A DNA stretch of 18,013 nucleotides from Pseudomonadota bacterium (lineage in GTDB: Bacteria; Pseudomonadota; Gammaproteobacteria; Steroidobacterales; Steroidobacteraceae): positions 1 to 18,013 of the forward strand of contig JAKADE010000017.1 in assembly GCA_021820785.1 (NCBI GenBank). Direction: 5' to 3'. Below are positions 7,402 to 15,472 of the stretch, in pieces. The notes below the pieces were generated by a model. The model ran no database searches. It was not told the DNA's origin and saw only the letters and a list, made by a program, of their open reading frames with translations. Position 1 is the stretch's first letter. Each line of letters opens with the position of its first letter. A program made the translations under genes and the position numbers.

Positions 7402-9281
7402 TGGCGAATACCGCACCGGCCGGCTCGGGCGCGGCAGGATTCACGCAAGGACTTCTGGGCGCTCTGCAGCCCTGGCTGACGGGTGGATCACCTTCGGCGC
7501 TCGACACATCGTTCGCGCAGGATGGAGGCGTCAACGGGTTGCTCTCGGCGATGCTGCAGGACAGTCCGGGCTCGCAGGGCGCCGCGGCCTTCGGCCGGGC
7601 GCTGCAAGTGAATCAGGATGAAGCGCTCCGACGAGCGGCCATGCGCCAGTCGATGGGCGGCCAGCAGATCGGTCTCGCGCAAAAGGCGATGATGCTGCCC
7701 TTCATGCAGGCATACCTCGGCGCTGCCATGAACGGCGCGAGCGGAGCTGCCACACCCGCCGCACCGTCGCCCGGTGCGGCCGCTCCAGGCCTTCCCTCGA
7801 GTGGTGCGCCGCAGCCGAATTCGCCGGGTTCACCTGCGGCAAGTCCGCTGGCACCAAACGCCAACGCACCCGCCGCAAGTCCGTCGACACCGTTGGCGCC
7901 GATGCCGCTCCTCGTCGCTCGAGCGCATGCCGCCGGTGCACCACGCATTCCGATGGGCGCCAGCCCAAGCAGCCCACTCGCAGGATCTCCCGCGCCGGCG
8001 CCACAGGCGCCCAATCTCAGCCGGTTCGCGGTTCCGACTCCTGGGCAGGTGGGCTCCATCCGCATCGGCGGGATGGCACCGAATTTCTACCAGCTCGGAG
8101 CGCTGCTCTCGGGCGGCAATCCACTCACGACGGCAACTCAAGTGCACGCCGAGCAGGTGAAGCTCGCGCAGCAGCAGTACGGACCGGTGCTCGCTCAGCT
8201 CGACACGCTCGACAAGGCACAGAACCCGACTCAGTACGTTCAGGCGAGCCCCGCGCTGATGGCCGAGTGGCACCAACTCGCACCGACGCTCGGGTACGAC
8301 CCCGTCAAGGGATTCACCGATCCGAACGTCCGCACGGCCTTCAGCTTCCTGCGCAACCGCATCGCCGGCGCGCTCGGCGAGTCCACCGTCGCCCCTCCAG
8401 TGGAAGTAGGGACGACGCAAGGACCGCTGGGATCGATCTTCCAGCGCAATCCGATCACGGGGCAGCTCACCCAGGTCAAACCCGAGGAGGCGCTCAAGGC
8501 TATCGTCGACCCCAAGGGCAACGTGCGCTATGTGGCCGCATCGCAGGCAGCGGGGCAGACCCCGTACGAGAGCGAGCTGTACGCCCCGCCGCAGTCGATC
8601 GACCAGACGGCCAGCATGATCGCCAAGTACCAGATGGCGCCGCTCAACGGCTACGCACTGCGCACGCCGATCGGCGCGGAGATCATGGCCAAGGTGAGGG
8701 ATCTCAATCCGAACTACGACGCCACGACGTACCAGACCAAGCAGACGGCGCGTGTCGCGTTTGCCACCGGCAAGCAAGGGAACATGGTTCGCTCGCTGTC
8801 GGTGGCCACCAATCACCTCGACCAGCTCGCCGAGGCGGCACACGCGCTCGCGCAGCACGACGTCCCGGCCATCAATGCCATCGTGAACACGTACGCCCGA
8901 CACACCGGCAACGCGAGCATCACGACGTTCAATGCGATGAAGGAGATCGTCGGCGACGAGGTAGCCAAGGCAGTCATCGGCAGCGGTGGCGCAGAGAGCG
9001 ACCGCGACGCGATCAAAGACGCCTTCAATGCGGCGAACTCGCCCAAGCAGATCGCCGGAGTGATCAGCCATTACGAAGGGCTGATGGGCGGCCAGCTGAA
9101 CGGGCTGCGACGCCAGTACAAGCGGGCGACCGGGCTGGACGACTTCAACGACCTGGTCTCGAGGCTCGCGCAGCAGAAGCTCACCGCGGCTGGGAATGCT
9201 GGCGCTGGTCCCGCGCCGAAGCCGCTCAACGTCGGGCAGTCGACACAACTCGGGCAGTTCAAAGTCACCCGCATCCGCTGA
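7401..9281 (+). CDS. Phage internal-virion/ejection-like protein (626 aa)
   Basis: Large coupled gene. Residues 1-100 are helical and hold the motif AMLQDSPGSQG...GRAL (50-69), which recurs in the lipoprotein at 12508-13251. Residues 105-215 are a Pro/Ala/Ser low-complexity linker. Residues 215-600 are a helical domain with NFYQLGALLSGG, PLNGYALRTPIGAEIMAKV, TGKQGNMVRSLSVATNHLDQL, NAIVNTYARHTG and ATGLDDFNDLV. That order (ATxHLDQL...INxxxNxYxxxTG...DEVxKA) is familiar from podovirus internal-virion proteins and related prophage proteins. No enzyme motif is seen. It would be packaged and help move DNA into the host. Assignment rests on remembered family patterns, so function is likely but not proven. 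Confidence 0.65.
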   Translation: MANTAPAGSGAAGFTQGLLGALQPWLTGGSPSALDTSFAQDGGVNGLLSAMLQDSPGSQGAAAFGRALQVNQDEALRRAAMRQSMGGQQIGLAQKAMMLPFMQAYLGAAMNGASGAATPAAPSPGAAAPGLPSSGAPQPNSPGSPAASPLAPNANAPAASPSTPLAPMPLLVARAHAAGAPRIPMGASPSSPLAGSPAPAPQAPNLSRFAVPTPGQVGSIRIGGMAPNFYQLGALLSGGNPLTTATQVHAEQVKLAQQQYGPVLAQLDTLDKAQNPTQYVQASPALMAEWHQLAPTLGYDPVKGFTDPNVRTAFSFLRNRIAGALGESTVAPPVEVGTTQGPLGSIFQRNPITGQLTQVKPEEALKAIVDPKGNVRYVAASQAAGQTPYESELYAPPQSIDQTASMIAKYQMAPLNGYALRTPIGAEIMAKVRDLNPNYDATTYQTKQTARVAFATGKQGNMVRSLSVATNHLDQLAEAAHALAQHDVPAINAIVNTYARHTGNASITTFNAMKEIVGDEVAKAVIGSGGAESDRDAIKDAFNAANSPKQIAGVISHYEGLMGGQLNGLRRQYKRATGLDDFNDLVSRLAQQKLTAAGNAGAGPAPKPLNVGQSTQLGQFKVTRIR

Positions 9282-9290
9282 GGTAACGCG

Positions 9291-11945
9291 ATGGCAGGAC
9301 TCGCAACCTACGAAGTGAGCGGGCCAGGTGGCGCGGTTTATCGCGTCCAGGGGCCTGCAGGCGCAAACCCGGCTGAGATCCTCGGAGCGATGGGCGCCCA
9401 TGCCTCGAGCGCCGCGGCAGCCCCGACTGGCGGCGGCTTGCTCAACGACCTCGCGCTCGCTGGCCGGGACGTTGGCGAAGGAGTACTCGACACATTCGCC
9501 GCACCGCACGACCTCGGAATCGCGCTGCAGAATGGCATGCGCAGCCTCAGCAATCGGGTCCTCGGCACGCACCTCGCGCCGCAGCCCACTTTCAGCGGGC
9601 AGTTGTCCCGAGCGCTGACCTTTCTCGGTGCGCCAGTCCCGAAGACCCCTGAGCAGCAACTCGCAGCGAGTGCCATCAAGGGCGCAACGGGTGCGCTCAC
9701 GGGCGGCGCTGCGCTCGGAATCGGCGGAATCGCAAACACAGTGCGCGCGATGCTCTCGGGCGCAACAGGCGGCACCAGCGCCGACCTGGCGCGCGAAGGC
9801 GGCGCAGGACCGACCGGGCAGTTCATTGCCGGACTCGCCGGCGGACTCGCGCCCGCCGCGCTCGAGGGAACCATCCCGACAGTGCGGGCCCTGGCGCGAC
9901 CCTTCACCCGGGCGGGCCAGACGCAGCTCGCAGCGAACACGCTGGTCCGCGAAGCAACGGATCCGGCACAGGCCGCAACGAACCTCGAGAACGCGCGCAC
10001 CATCGTGCCGGGCTCGATGCGCACCAGTGGCGAGGCATCCGGTGACACGGGGCTGCTGGCGCTCGAGAAAGGCATCCGCGCACGCAACCCCGGCGCCTTC
10101 GGCGAGCGCATCAGCCAGCAGAATGCGGCGCGCCAGGCCGAGCTCGCCGCACTCGGTGGAACGCCTGCCGATATCGCAGCGGCCGAGGCCTTTCGCGACA
10201 GCGAGACCGCACCGATGCGCGAGGATGCCTTCGCCGCGGCGCGCAATCTGCGAGCGGCGAACCCGGCGCCCACCGAGGACGGAGGGCCCGTTGCGATCGC
10301 GCCCCGGAACTACGCGACGAGCGATGCCTCGCAAGACTCGATCCTGCAGTGGCTCGCCAAGCATCCGCGCGGGATCGACAGTACCGAAGCGCAGGCGCAG
10401 GGGCTCGATCCTTCGCAGTTCGGCACGTCGGACGCGATGGTCGGAATCAAGCGCGCGTTCCGCAAGGGCGGCATGAGTTTCGACCAGGCGGCCGAAGCGC
10501 TGCACCAGGCCGGCTATCCGGTGAGCGATGAACTCGGCTACAGCCCCAACGTGCTGCTGGACGCGATCGACAGCGAGCTGCGCGGCAACCCCGTCTACAG
10601 TCTCGGAAACACGCGTCGGTTCGCCGAGCTCGAGCAGCAGATGGGCGATCAGAACCCGGCAGTGCAGCCCACGGGCGCGCAGCCGGCCCAGCCATTGCCC
10701 GGCCGCGCACCGATCAAGCAGGTGCACGATGTCATCGATCAGCTGCTCGCCTCGCCGGCGGGCGCACGCGAGAGCATCGCCAAGACGCTCAATTGGGCGA
10801 AAGGCCTGATCGGCACGCACGACGATCCCGAGACGCTTTACGAGGTCCGCAAAGACTTGGCGCTCGCGCAGCGCGACCAGTTGCAACCAGGCGGCCGGGA
10901 CGCGCCAAACGCCACCATGCTCGCGCAGGCCCGCGGGCAGCTCGGCAAGGTGATCAGCTCGCTCGACGATGCGATCCAATCCGCAGCACCGGGGTACAAA
11001 GGCTACCTCAGCCGCTACAGCGAACTGTCCGAGCCCATCGATCAGATGCAGGCCATCCAGAACCTGCAGCAGCGCACCTCGAATGGTCTCGATACGGCCA
11101 CCGGCGAGCCGTTCTTGAGCAGCCCGCAGTTCGCCCGCCAGCTGCGCTCCACGCTCGAACGCGCGGATGGTCCCTTCAGTCCGAGGCTGACGCCTGACCA
11201 GACGCAGCGGCTCGAGGCGGTGCGCGAGGATCTGCAGCGCGCCGGCGCCGTCGGCAACCCGACCGTGAGGACACCGGGCAGCGACACGTTCCAGAATTTC
11301 ATGACGGGCCAGCGCACTGCGAGCGGCCTGGTGCCGCACGTCCCGTTCCTCAGCAAGTTCCTGGCGCCCGCGAGCAAGTGGATCGACAGCCGGGTGAATG
11401 CGCAGCTCTCGGACGCCATGCTCGACCCTCAGCGCGCCGCGCAACTGCTGCGCCAGGGCAAGCTCCCGATACCTGTCCGACTCTCCATAGCGCGCATGGC
11501 TGGCCGCACTGCCCTCCCGGCAACGGCAGGTCCATTGGCAGCGCTGCCGCGCCCTACGGCCTCTACAGGGCTCATCGCGCAGCCGAGCGCGATCACGGCA
11601 TGGCTCGAGCGTGGACTGTCACCGCTGACGGGTCAGTCGCCTGCGGTCGCACCCTCGAGCGCGGTGCAGGCATTCCTCGGGACGGTGGATCCCGCCCGGT
11701 GGGCGCAGGAGGTCAATTCAGGACGGCCGCCCGTGCTGTCTCAACGGATTCCCGAGCACGCCCACGCCCACCTTACGGGTCACGTGCACCGACTGCTCGC
11801 CGGCGCACGCCGCGGCGCAGTGCGCGCGCCCGGCGGAGCGCTGCACGTGAGGCGCGCGCCAGGGCGCCACGTGACGATCCTGCCGCCGAGTTCGGCCGGA
11901 GGCGTCCCACAGGTGCTCTCCGGCATCGTCTCGATGCCTCGCTGA
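9291..11945 (+). CDS. Phage internal-virion/ejection-like protein (884 aa)
   Basis: ATG at 9291 with GAGGTAA overlapping the preceding stop, so it is translated with the 626-aa gene. The N-terminus (TYEVSGPGGAVYRVQGPAGANPAEIL) is the short repeat-like leader seen on many phage virion proteins (ExxxPDGxxYxVxxPxGA). Residues 127-200 are a Gly/Ala-rich hydrophobic stretch compatible with membrane insertion. Long helical, Gln/Ala-rich regions follow (TNLENARTIVPGSMRTSGEASGD, LEKGIRARNPGAFGERI). The last 100 residues are basic and His-rich (HAHAHLTGHVH). This architecture matches podovirus ejection proteins that form a trans-envelope channel. No lytic transglycosylase motif is evident. The specific role is inferred. 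Confidence 0.65.
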   Translation: MAGLATYEVSGPGGAVYRVQGPAGANPAEILGAMGAHASSAAAAPTGGGLLNDLALAGRDVGEGVLDTFAAPHDLGIALQNGMRSLSNRVLGTHLAPQPTFSGQLSRALTFLGAPVPKTPEQQLAASAIKGATGALTGGAALGIGGIANTVRAMLSGATGGTSADLAREGGAGPTGQFIAGLAGGLAPAALEGTIPTVRALARPFTRAGQTQLAANTLVREATDPAQAATNLENARTIVPGSMRTSGEASGDTGLLALEKGIRARNPGAFGERISQQNAARQAELAALGGTPADIAAAEAFRDSETAPMREDAFAAARNLRAANPAPTEDGGPVAIAPRNYATSDASQDSILQWLAKHPRGIDSTEAQAQGLDPSQFGTSDAMVGIKRAFRKGGMSFDQAAEALHQAGYPVSDELGYSPNVLLDAIDSELRGNPVYSLGNTRRFAELEQQMGDQNPAVQPTGAQPAQPLPGRAPIKQVHDVIDQLLASPAGARESIAKTLNWAKGLIGTHDDPETLYEVRKDLALAQRDQLQPGGRDAPNATMLAQARGQLGKVISSLDDAIQSAAPGYKGYLSRYSELSEPIDQMQAIQNLQQRTSNGLDTATGEPFLSSPQFARQLRSTLERADGPFSPRLTPDQTQRLEAVREDLQRAGAVGNPTVRTPGSDTFQNFMTGQRTASGLVPHVPFLSKFLAPASKWIDSRVNAQLSDAMLDPQRAAQLLRQGKLPIPVRLSIARMAGRTALPATAGPLAALPRPTASTGLIAQPSAITAWLERGLSPLTGQSPAVAPSSAVQAFLGTVDPARWAQEVNSGRPPVLSQRIPEHAHAHLTGHVHRLLAGARRGAVRAPGGALHVRRAPGRHVTILPPSSAGGVPQVLSGIVSMPR

Positions 11946-11960
11946 TCCTGGGCGCTCTCA

Positions 11961-12485
11961 GTGCCACGCAAGCCACGGCCATTCGTCATGGCGGGCCCTC
12001 CGCGGCCCATTGCCAGGCGTGCCACTTCGGTGGACCGGCCGGATTCGCGCGTTGCCTCGGTCGACGTACCGCGGCTGACGCCGGAGCAGTTGCACGCCCT
12101 CGAGCGACCGGGCGCGATCGATCCTCGATTGCGCAGCACTGACCGAACCTTCCAGCGGTGGGCATCGACCCCGGGCAGCGGCGCACTCCTGCCGCAGCTC
12201 GCCCGTGTGTGCATGACGGGTTCACGCGCCGCATCGCGCGCACCGGCGCTCAGCGATCGTGAAGCCGACCTGGTGGACGAGGCGCTGCGGACTGCCGACC
12301 CTCCCGAGCAGCGTTTCGTGGTCGCCTGGTACCGCTCAGGCGCGACCGTGACGGAGATCGCGCAGCTGCTCGGGATGCGGCGCCGGCAATCCGTCTATGA
12401 CGAACGACGGATGGTGCTGAGTTACTTCCGTGGCCGGCTGCAGGGACTCGGCCTCAAACTGCCGGTGTGGACGGCCGAGCAGTGA
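11961..12485 (+). CDS. Q-like phage late antiterminator / sigma-region-4-like protein
   Basis: A 174-aa protein. GTG at 11961 gives the longest frame; ATG at 11988 is possible, and neither has a strong Shine-Dalgarno. The C-terminus (LSDREADLVDEALRTADPPEQRFVVAWYRSGATVTEIAQLLGMRRRQSVYDERRMVLSYFRGRLQGLG) has the helix-turn-helix of phage Q-type antiterminators and ArpU/sigma-like regulators. The family controls late-gene transcription. Its place after the virion-like genes rather than before them is unusual for lambda-type phages. The closing gene 12508-13251 is convergent, 22 bases away, with no obvious terminator between. Confidence 0.72.
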   Translation: MPRKPRPFVMAGPPRPIARRATSVDRPDSRVASVDVPRLTPEQLHALERPGAIDPRLRSTDRTFQRWASTPGSGALLPQLARVCMTGSRAASRAPALSDREADLVDEALRTADPPEQRFVVAWYRSGATVTEIAQLLGMRRRQSVYDERRMVLSYFRGRLQGLGLKLPVWTAEQ

Positions 12486-12507
12486 TCGTCGAGATGCGCG
12501 CCGATCC

Positions 12508-13251
12508 CTAGAAGGTATGACTGAGCGGGCACAAGGCGGCGGCGGAAATGCGGATTGCCTCGCGGTTGCCCAGCACGTCGTAGAGACACACCTTCGTCAT
12601 GCCATCCTGGTACTCACCGATCTTCATGCCCACTGCGCCGGACGGGAGCGAAGGTGTTGAGAAATCGAGCGGACAGAGCTGCGTGGCGTTGAACGAGTAC
12701 ACGCGGCCATCGCTGTAGCGGCACAGATGAAAGAGCCCGTGCACGCCCAGGTCCCGCGTCATGTACACCTCAGGCCCTGAGGTAGGAGCGACCGAGGTGT
12801 CGGGTGGGGACTGGCCCTCCAGCGCGCGCCCCATGGCCGCCACGCCTTGGGAGCCCGGCGAGTCCTGCGCCATCGCGGCCAATTCCCGTTGAAACTGCCG
12901 CTGCTGTTCCTGTTGTGAAGCCACCTCCTCGGAATGAATGGCTGCATTCATCTGCACCGCATAGGTAGAGATCGCGAGCCCCCCGTCCGACTCAGCCAGC
13001 GTGCCAGCGTCCACGCGCGCGGCAATTGCGCCAATGAAATCCAGAAACTGAACCGCTTGGGGGCTCTCCTGCCAGGCGTACCCGTAATTCTCGTCGAGGC
13101 CCGAGCGTGTGCAGCTTTCCACGGTAGCGAGCGGCTGCGCGCTGGCGCACTCGCTTTCGATTTGCCAGATACTCGGTTTGGGGGGTGACGGGGCAAGCGC
13201 CGCGCACCCCGTGAGCAGCGCAGCTGAGATGATGAACGGCAGAGAGCGCAT
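12508..13251 (-). CDS. Predicted outer lipoprotein with virion-protein motif
   Basis: A 247-aa protein; ATG at 13251 with GGGAGGG upstream. The signal peptide MRSLPFIISAALLTGC ends in the lipobox LTGC with Cys16 as lipidation site, followed by Ala-Ala, so export and outer-membrane sorting are likely. Residues 105-125 are a Gln/Glu-rich helix. Residues 126-145 (AMAQDSPGSQGVAAMGRALE) are 16/20 identical to residues 50-69 of the 626-aa protein. The C-terminus has two similar units, C177...QLCPL (193) and C222...LCPL (241), each a Cys pair with YxDG/YDVLG, a repeat seen in uncharacterised proteobacterial proteins. It has its own promoter and opposes its neighbours, like a lysogenic-conversion cargo gene. 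Exact function unknown. Confidence 0.8.
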   Translation of the reverse strand: MRSLPFIISAALLTGCAALAPSPPKPSIWQIESECASAQPLATVESCTRSGLDENYGYAWQESPQAVQFLDFIGAIAARVDAGTLAESDGGLAISTYAVQMNAAIHSEEVASQQEQQRQFQRELAAMAQDSPGSQGVAAMGRALEGQSPPDTSVAPTSGPEVYMTRDLGVHGLFHLCRYSDGRVYSFNATQLCPLDFSTPSLPSGAVGMKIGEYQDGMTKVCLYDVLGNREAIRISAAALCPLSHTF

Positions 13252-13293
13252 GGCAAACCCTCCCGAACTCGGCCTTCTTTGTGCCGTGCGGCC

Positions 13294-13322
13294 AGAGTAT
13301 CCCCGGGAGTCGAGGCAGGCAA
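13294..13322 (-). promoter_or_regulatory. Putative sigma-70 promoter for the lipoprotein
   Basis: On the minus strand, TTGCCT (13322-13317) and TACTCT (13299-13294) are separated by 17 bp, about 45 bp before the lipoprotein ATG. The same TACTCT -10 with 17-bp spacing occurs in front of the RHH gene. Matches to consensus are partial, so this is a moderate call. Confidence 0.4.
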
Positions 13323-13379
13323 ATTTCGGGTGCGGCGGCTGCGTTCGGCCGCGAGGGGAAGGACTTCGGCCGGAGGTGC

Positions 13380-13694
13380 CTACTTCGCCATCGGCCGATG
13401 CATGCACGTCCCAGATTGGCAGATGTAGGCGCCATCTTCCACGAAGTGAAGTTCCCCGGGTTGGATGCGCGCCCTGCACCAGAAGCACTGGCGCGCCTTC
13501 TTCGCGTGCGTCAGTCGAAACATCGGGTAGAGCGCGAGGACATGTAGCAACTGAGCCGTGATAGGTTTTGTTGCGTACACCCGTACTCGACGCTGAGCCT
13601 CGCGATCCTGCGCGGCCCGCGCCTGGGCCATGAGCTTCTCAAATTCAGGATCCAGCGACGGTCCACGCGGGGGAAAATAGATCACATCCCCCAT
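13380..13694 (-). CDS. Small zinc-binding protein
   Basis: A 104-aa protein, ATG at 13694 with GGAGG upstream, two bases after the RHH stop, so the two are one operon. The N-terminus (MGDVIYFPPRGP) and a charged helix (DPEFEKLMAQARAAQDREAQRRVRV) precede a C-terminal zinc site: C70/C73 (CFWC) and C92/C97 (CQSGTC). The ELHFVEDGAYIC spacing resembles a treble-clef or zinc-ribbon. Function unknown; it could be a partner or modulator of the RHH regulator. Confidence 0.7.
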   Translation of the reverse strand: MGDVIYFPPRGPSLDPEFEKLMAQARAAQDREAQRRVRVYATKPITAQLLHVLALYPMFRLTHAKKARQCFWCRARIQPGELHFVEDGAYICQSGTCMHRPMAK

Positions 13695-13696
13695 GG

Positions 13697-13912
13697 TCAG
13701 CCTCCGTTGGAATGCGGAGTCACCGTGACCGAGCGTCTGTGCTTCTTCAGCAGATCCTCGAGCGCCTCGCGCAGCAGTGCCGCTTTCGGGATGCGGGTCG
13801 ACTCACTGAGCGTGGTCAGCTGCGCCGCGAGCTCGCGCGGGTAATAACCCATCACCTGCACCTGGTGGCCCTTGGCATTGCCCTTCGGCTTCGCCTTTTT
13901 CTTGCTCGCCAT
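13697..13912 (-). CDS. Ribbon-helix-helix (CopG-like) regulator
   Basis: A 71-aa protein; ATG at 13912 is chosen because AAGGGG lies about ten bases upstream (a TTG at 13930 is in frame). A Lys-rich N-terminus (MASKKKAKPKGNAKG) leads into QVMGYYPRELAAQLTTLSESTRIPKAALLREALEDLLKKH, the classical RHH beta strand and two helices. Such dimers bind short inverted repeats, often at their own promoter. It is divergent from the operon at 14039 over a 126-bp AT-rich gap, and no other phage-type repressor is visible in the element. It may thus be the element's repressor or an antitoxin-like autoregulator; no toxin is recognised beside it. Confidence 0.82.
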   Translation of the reverse strand: MASKKKAKPKGNAKGHQVQVMGYYPRELAAQLTTLSESTRIPKAALLREALEDLLKKHRRSVTVTPHSNGG

Positions 13913-13924
13913 GTCTAATACCCC

Positions 13925-13971
13925 TTGCAATCATCTGCTAGTAGAGTATTCTTTCCAGGTGTAGAGAGCAA
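13925..13971. promoter_or_regulatory. Overlapping face-to-face promoters between the RHH gene and the 14039 operon
   Basis: Rightward: TTGCAA (13925-13930), 16 bp, TATTCT (13947-13952). Leftward: TTGCTC (minus, 13971-13966), 17 bp, TACTCT (minus, 13948-13943). The two -10 boxes overlap at 13947-13948, so both promoters could not be open at once. GTAGAG occurs twice, 20 bp apart (13941 and 13961), as possible operator half-sites. This is the most AT-rich stretch of the neighbourhood. Confidence 0.35.
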
Positions 13972-14038
13972 GCGGCCCCCGACAGTGCTGGTAACACCGC
14001 CGAGGGCCTGACCACCACCGAACATGTGAGGTTCGACA

Positions 14039-14440
14039 ATGGCTGCCGCAACTATACCCGCTCTCGGCCGGGACACTGCCGGGGTTTCCCTTTTCGACTT
14101 CGCCGCCAACCTGGTGCGCACCCACGCCGCGCTTACGCTGCGCGATCGCCCCCTCGATCCGCCCGAGTACCCGGAAGCGCTCGAGCCGCCGGCGTTCGAG
14201 GATCTGCCGCGCTCTCGCCAGCTGCGGATCGCCGAGCGCCTCTCGCGTCAGGCGACCTACCGGGCCGCGCTCGTCGAGGCCCTCCCCGAGTCCGATGGCT
14301 ACGATGGCCTTCTCAAGCTCGCGGTCGACGCCGACGTGTCTGATGCAGAGATCGGCCGGACGGTGCGCGAGCTGCTCCTCACGTATCTCGCCGAGGTCGC
14401 CGCGGTGCGGAGCGAGAACCTGGCGGAGATCTCACAGTGA
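14039..14440 (+). CDS. Unknown helical protein, first gene of small-gene operon
   Basis: A 133-aa protein, ATG at 14039 with TGAGG upstream. It is acidic and helical: SLFDFAANLVRTHAAL, then a Pro-rich link (PPEYPEALEPPAFEDLP), then SRQLRIAERLSRQATYRAALVEAL and EIGRTVRELLLTYLAEVAAV. No enzyme or DNA-binding motif is recognised. It is divergent from the RHH regulator and probably under its control. Its stop overlaps the next GTG (GTGA). Confidence 0.68.
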   Translation: MAAATIPALGRDTAGVSLFDFAANLVRTHAALTLRDRPLDPPEYPEALEPPAFEDLPRSRQLRIAERLSRQATYRAALVEALPESDGYDGLLKLAVDADVSDAEIGRTVRELLLTYLAEVAAVRSENLAEISQ

Positions 14441-14637
14441 GCCGCTGCCGCGTTGCACGGCCCCTCGCCGCCGCGTCCCGGCCGGCCGCGCCGGTCGTGA
14501 TTCTCGTCGACCCCCGCGTGCGAGTGCTGCAGCTTGCGAACGCGCTCGCATCTTCGGGCCTCACGCTGCGACACGATCCGGGGCGTAATGCCCTCATCGT
14601 TTTGAGCGAATCAACCGCATCCATTCAGCAGATCTGA
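14437..14637 (+). CDS. Small unknown protein
   Basis: A 66-aa protein with GTG at 14437 in a GTGA overlap. An Arg/Ala-rich N-terminus precedes a regular alpha/beta pattern (VVILVDPRVRVLQLANALASSGLTLRHDPGRNALIVLSE), which looks like a genuinely folded small domain. In phages such small proteins often occur in the early-left operon. No function is recognised. Confidence 0.6.
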   Translation: MSRCRVARPLAAASRPAAPVVILVDPRVRVLQLANALASSGLTLRHDPGRNALIVLSESTASIQQI

Positions 14638-14731
14638 GCCGCTCTTGGGCTCGCATCAGCCTTGGTGCCCGCGGCGCCTCACAGCCGCTCCGGTGCCGGG
14701 CGCTTCTAACGCACCACAAATCGGAGTTCCC

Positions 14732-15472
14732 ATGAGCAAGACCAAATCCACGCGATCGCGCACCACACACCGCGTCCCGAGCCAGCAGATCACCGTCGAG
14801 ACCGCCCGCGCGCTGCTTGCGCGAATTGCTCGTCTGCGTGAGCAGGCCGAGCAGCTGCAGAGCGACCTCGAGACGCTGCGCGATGAGCTTCCCGAGGACG
14901 ATACCGGCCCCATCGACAATCGGAATTACCTCGCGGAGGTGCGCCAGAAAGTGCAGAGCTGCCTGACGGACCTGGAGGGGTCGGTCTCGCTGCTGCAGCC
15001 GGACGAGGACGACGCAGAGTGCGTCCTGCGGAACCTCGAGCAGCTCGTGGGCGCCGAGCGGCTCACCGCAACGAACGAACGAGGCCTGACCATGGACACC
15101 CCCGTCAATTCCGCGCCCACCAAGGCGATCTATATCAATTCCCCGCTGACCCTCGGGTCCGCGCTCACCGATCTATACAATCGCGCCCGGGTACTGCTCC
15201 CCCCGGCTGACCTGAAGGAGCTGGCCGGCTTGTCCGAAGTGGCCGGCCGCTTGGCGCATCAGATGGCCGTCACCTGCGAGGGAGTCGGCGTCCTGGTTGC
15301 GGCCGAGCGCGACGAGAGGGCAGAGGTGCCGCACACTGGCGCGCTGCAGTCGCCGCATACGGTGCCCGAGCTGCTGTTCCTGCTCGGGAGCATGGCCGAC
15401 ATGATCGAGCACGCGGTCAGCGTCGCCGACGATGCGGCGTACTCGGCGCAGCAGAAGGAGGGTGAGGCGTGA
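14732..15472 (+). CDS. Unknown coiled-coil protein
   Basis: A 246-aa protein. ATG at 14732 is chosen because GGAG lies five bases upstream; the frame is open to 14645 but the extra residues look non-coding. Residues 20-60 form a strong coiled coil (VETARALLARIARLREQAEQLQSDLETLRDEL). An internal ATG (MDTPVNSAPTKAIYINSP, from 15091) begins a second, separate-looking domain with LGSALTDLYNRARVLL and VPELLFLLGSMADMIEHAVSVADDAAYSAQ. The latter could be a distinct internal product or an ancestral fusion point. Function unknown. Confidence 0.65.
   Translation: MSKTKSTRSRTTHRVPSQQITVETARALLARIARLREQAEQLQSDLETLRDELPEDDTGPIDNRNYLAEVRQKVQSCLTDLEGSVSLLQPDEDDAECVLRNLEQLVGAERLTATNERGLTMDTPVNSAPTKAIYINSPLTLGSALTDLYNRARVLLPPADLKELAGLSEVAGRLAHQMAVTCEGVGVLVAAERDERAEVPHTGALQSPHTVPELLFLLGSMADMIEHAVSVADDAAYSAQQKEGEA

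Noticed and set aside
7830..11444. A 1204-aa open frame on the minus strand opposite the two large virion-like genes
   Set aside because: It is Arg/Leu/His-rich without recognisable domains, spans two well-supported coupled plus-strand genes, and has no Shine-Dalgarno context. Long antisense frames are expected in GC-rich coding DNA.
13697..13912. A toxin-antitoxin pair of the RHH protein with the zinc protein 13380-13694
   Set aside because: The zinc protein lacks any ParE, RelE or PIN-like pattern. The pair is better described as a regulator with an unknown partner.
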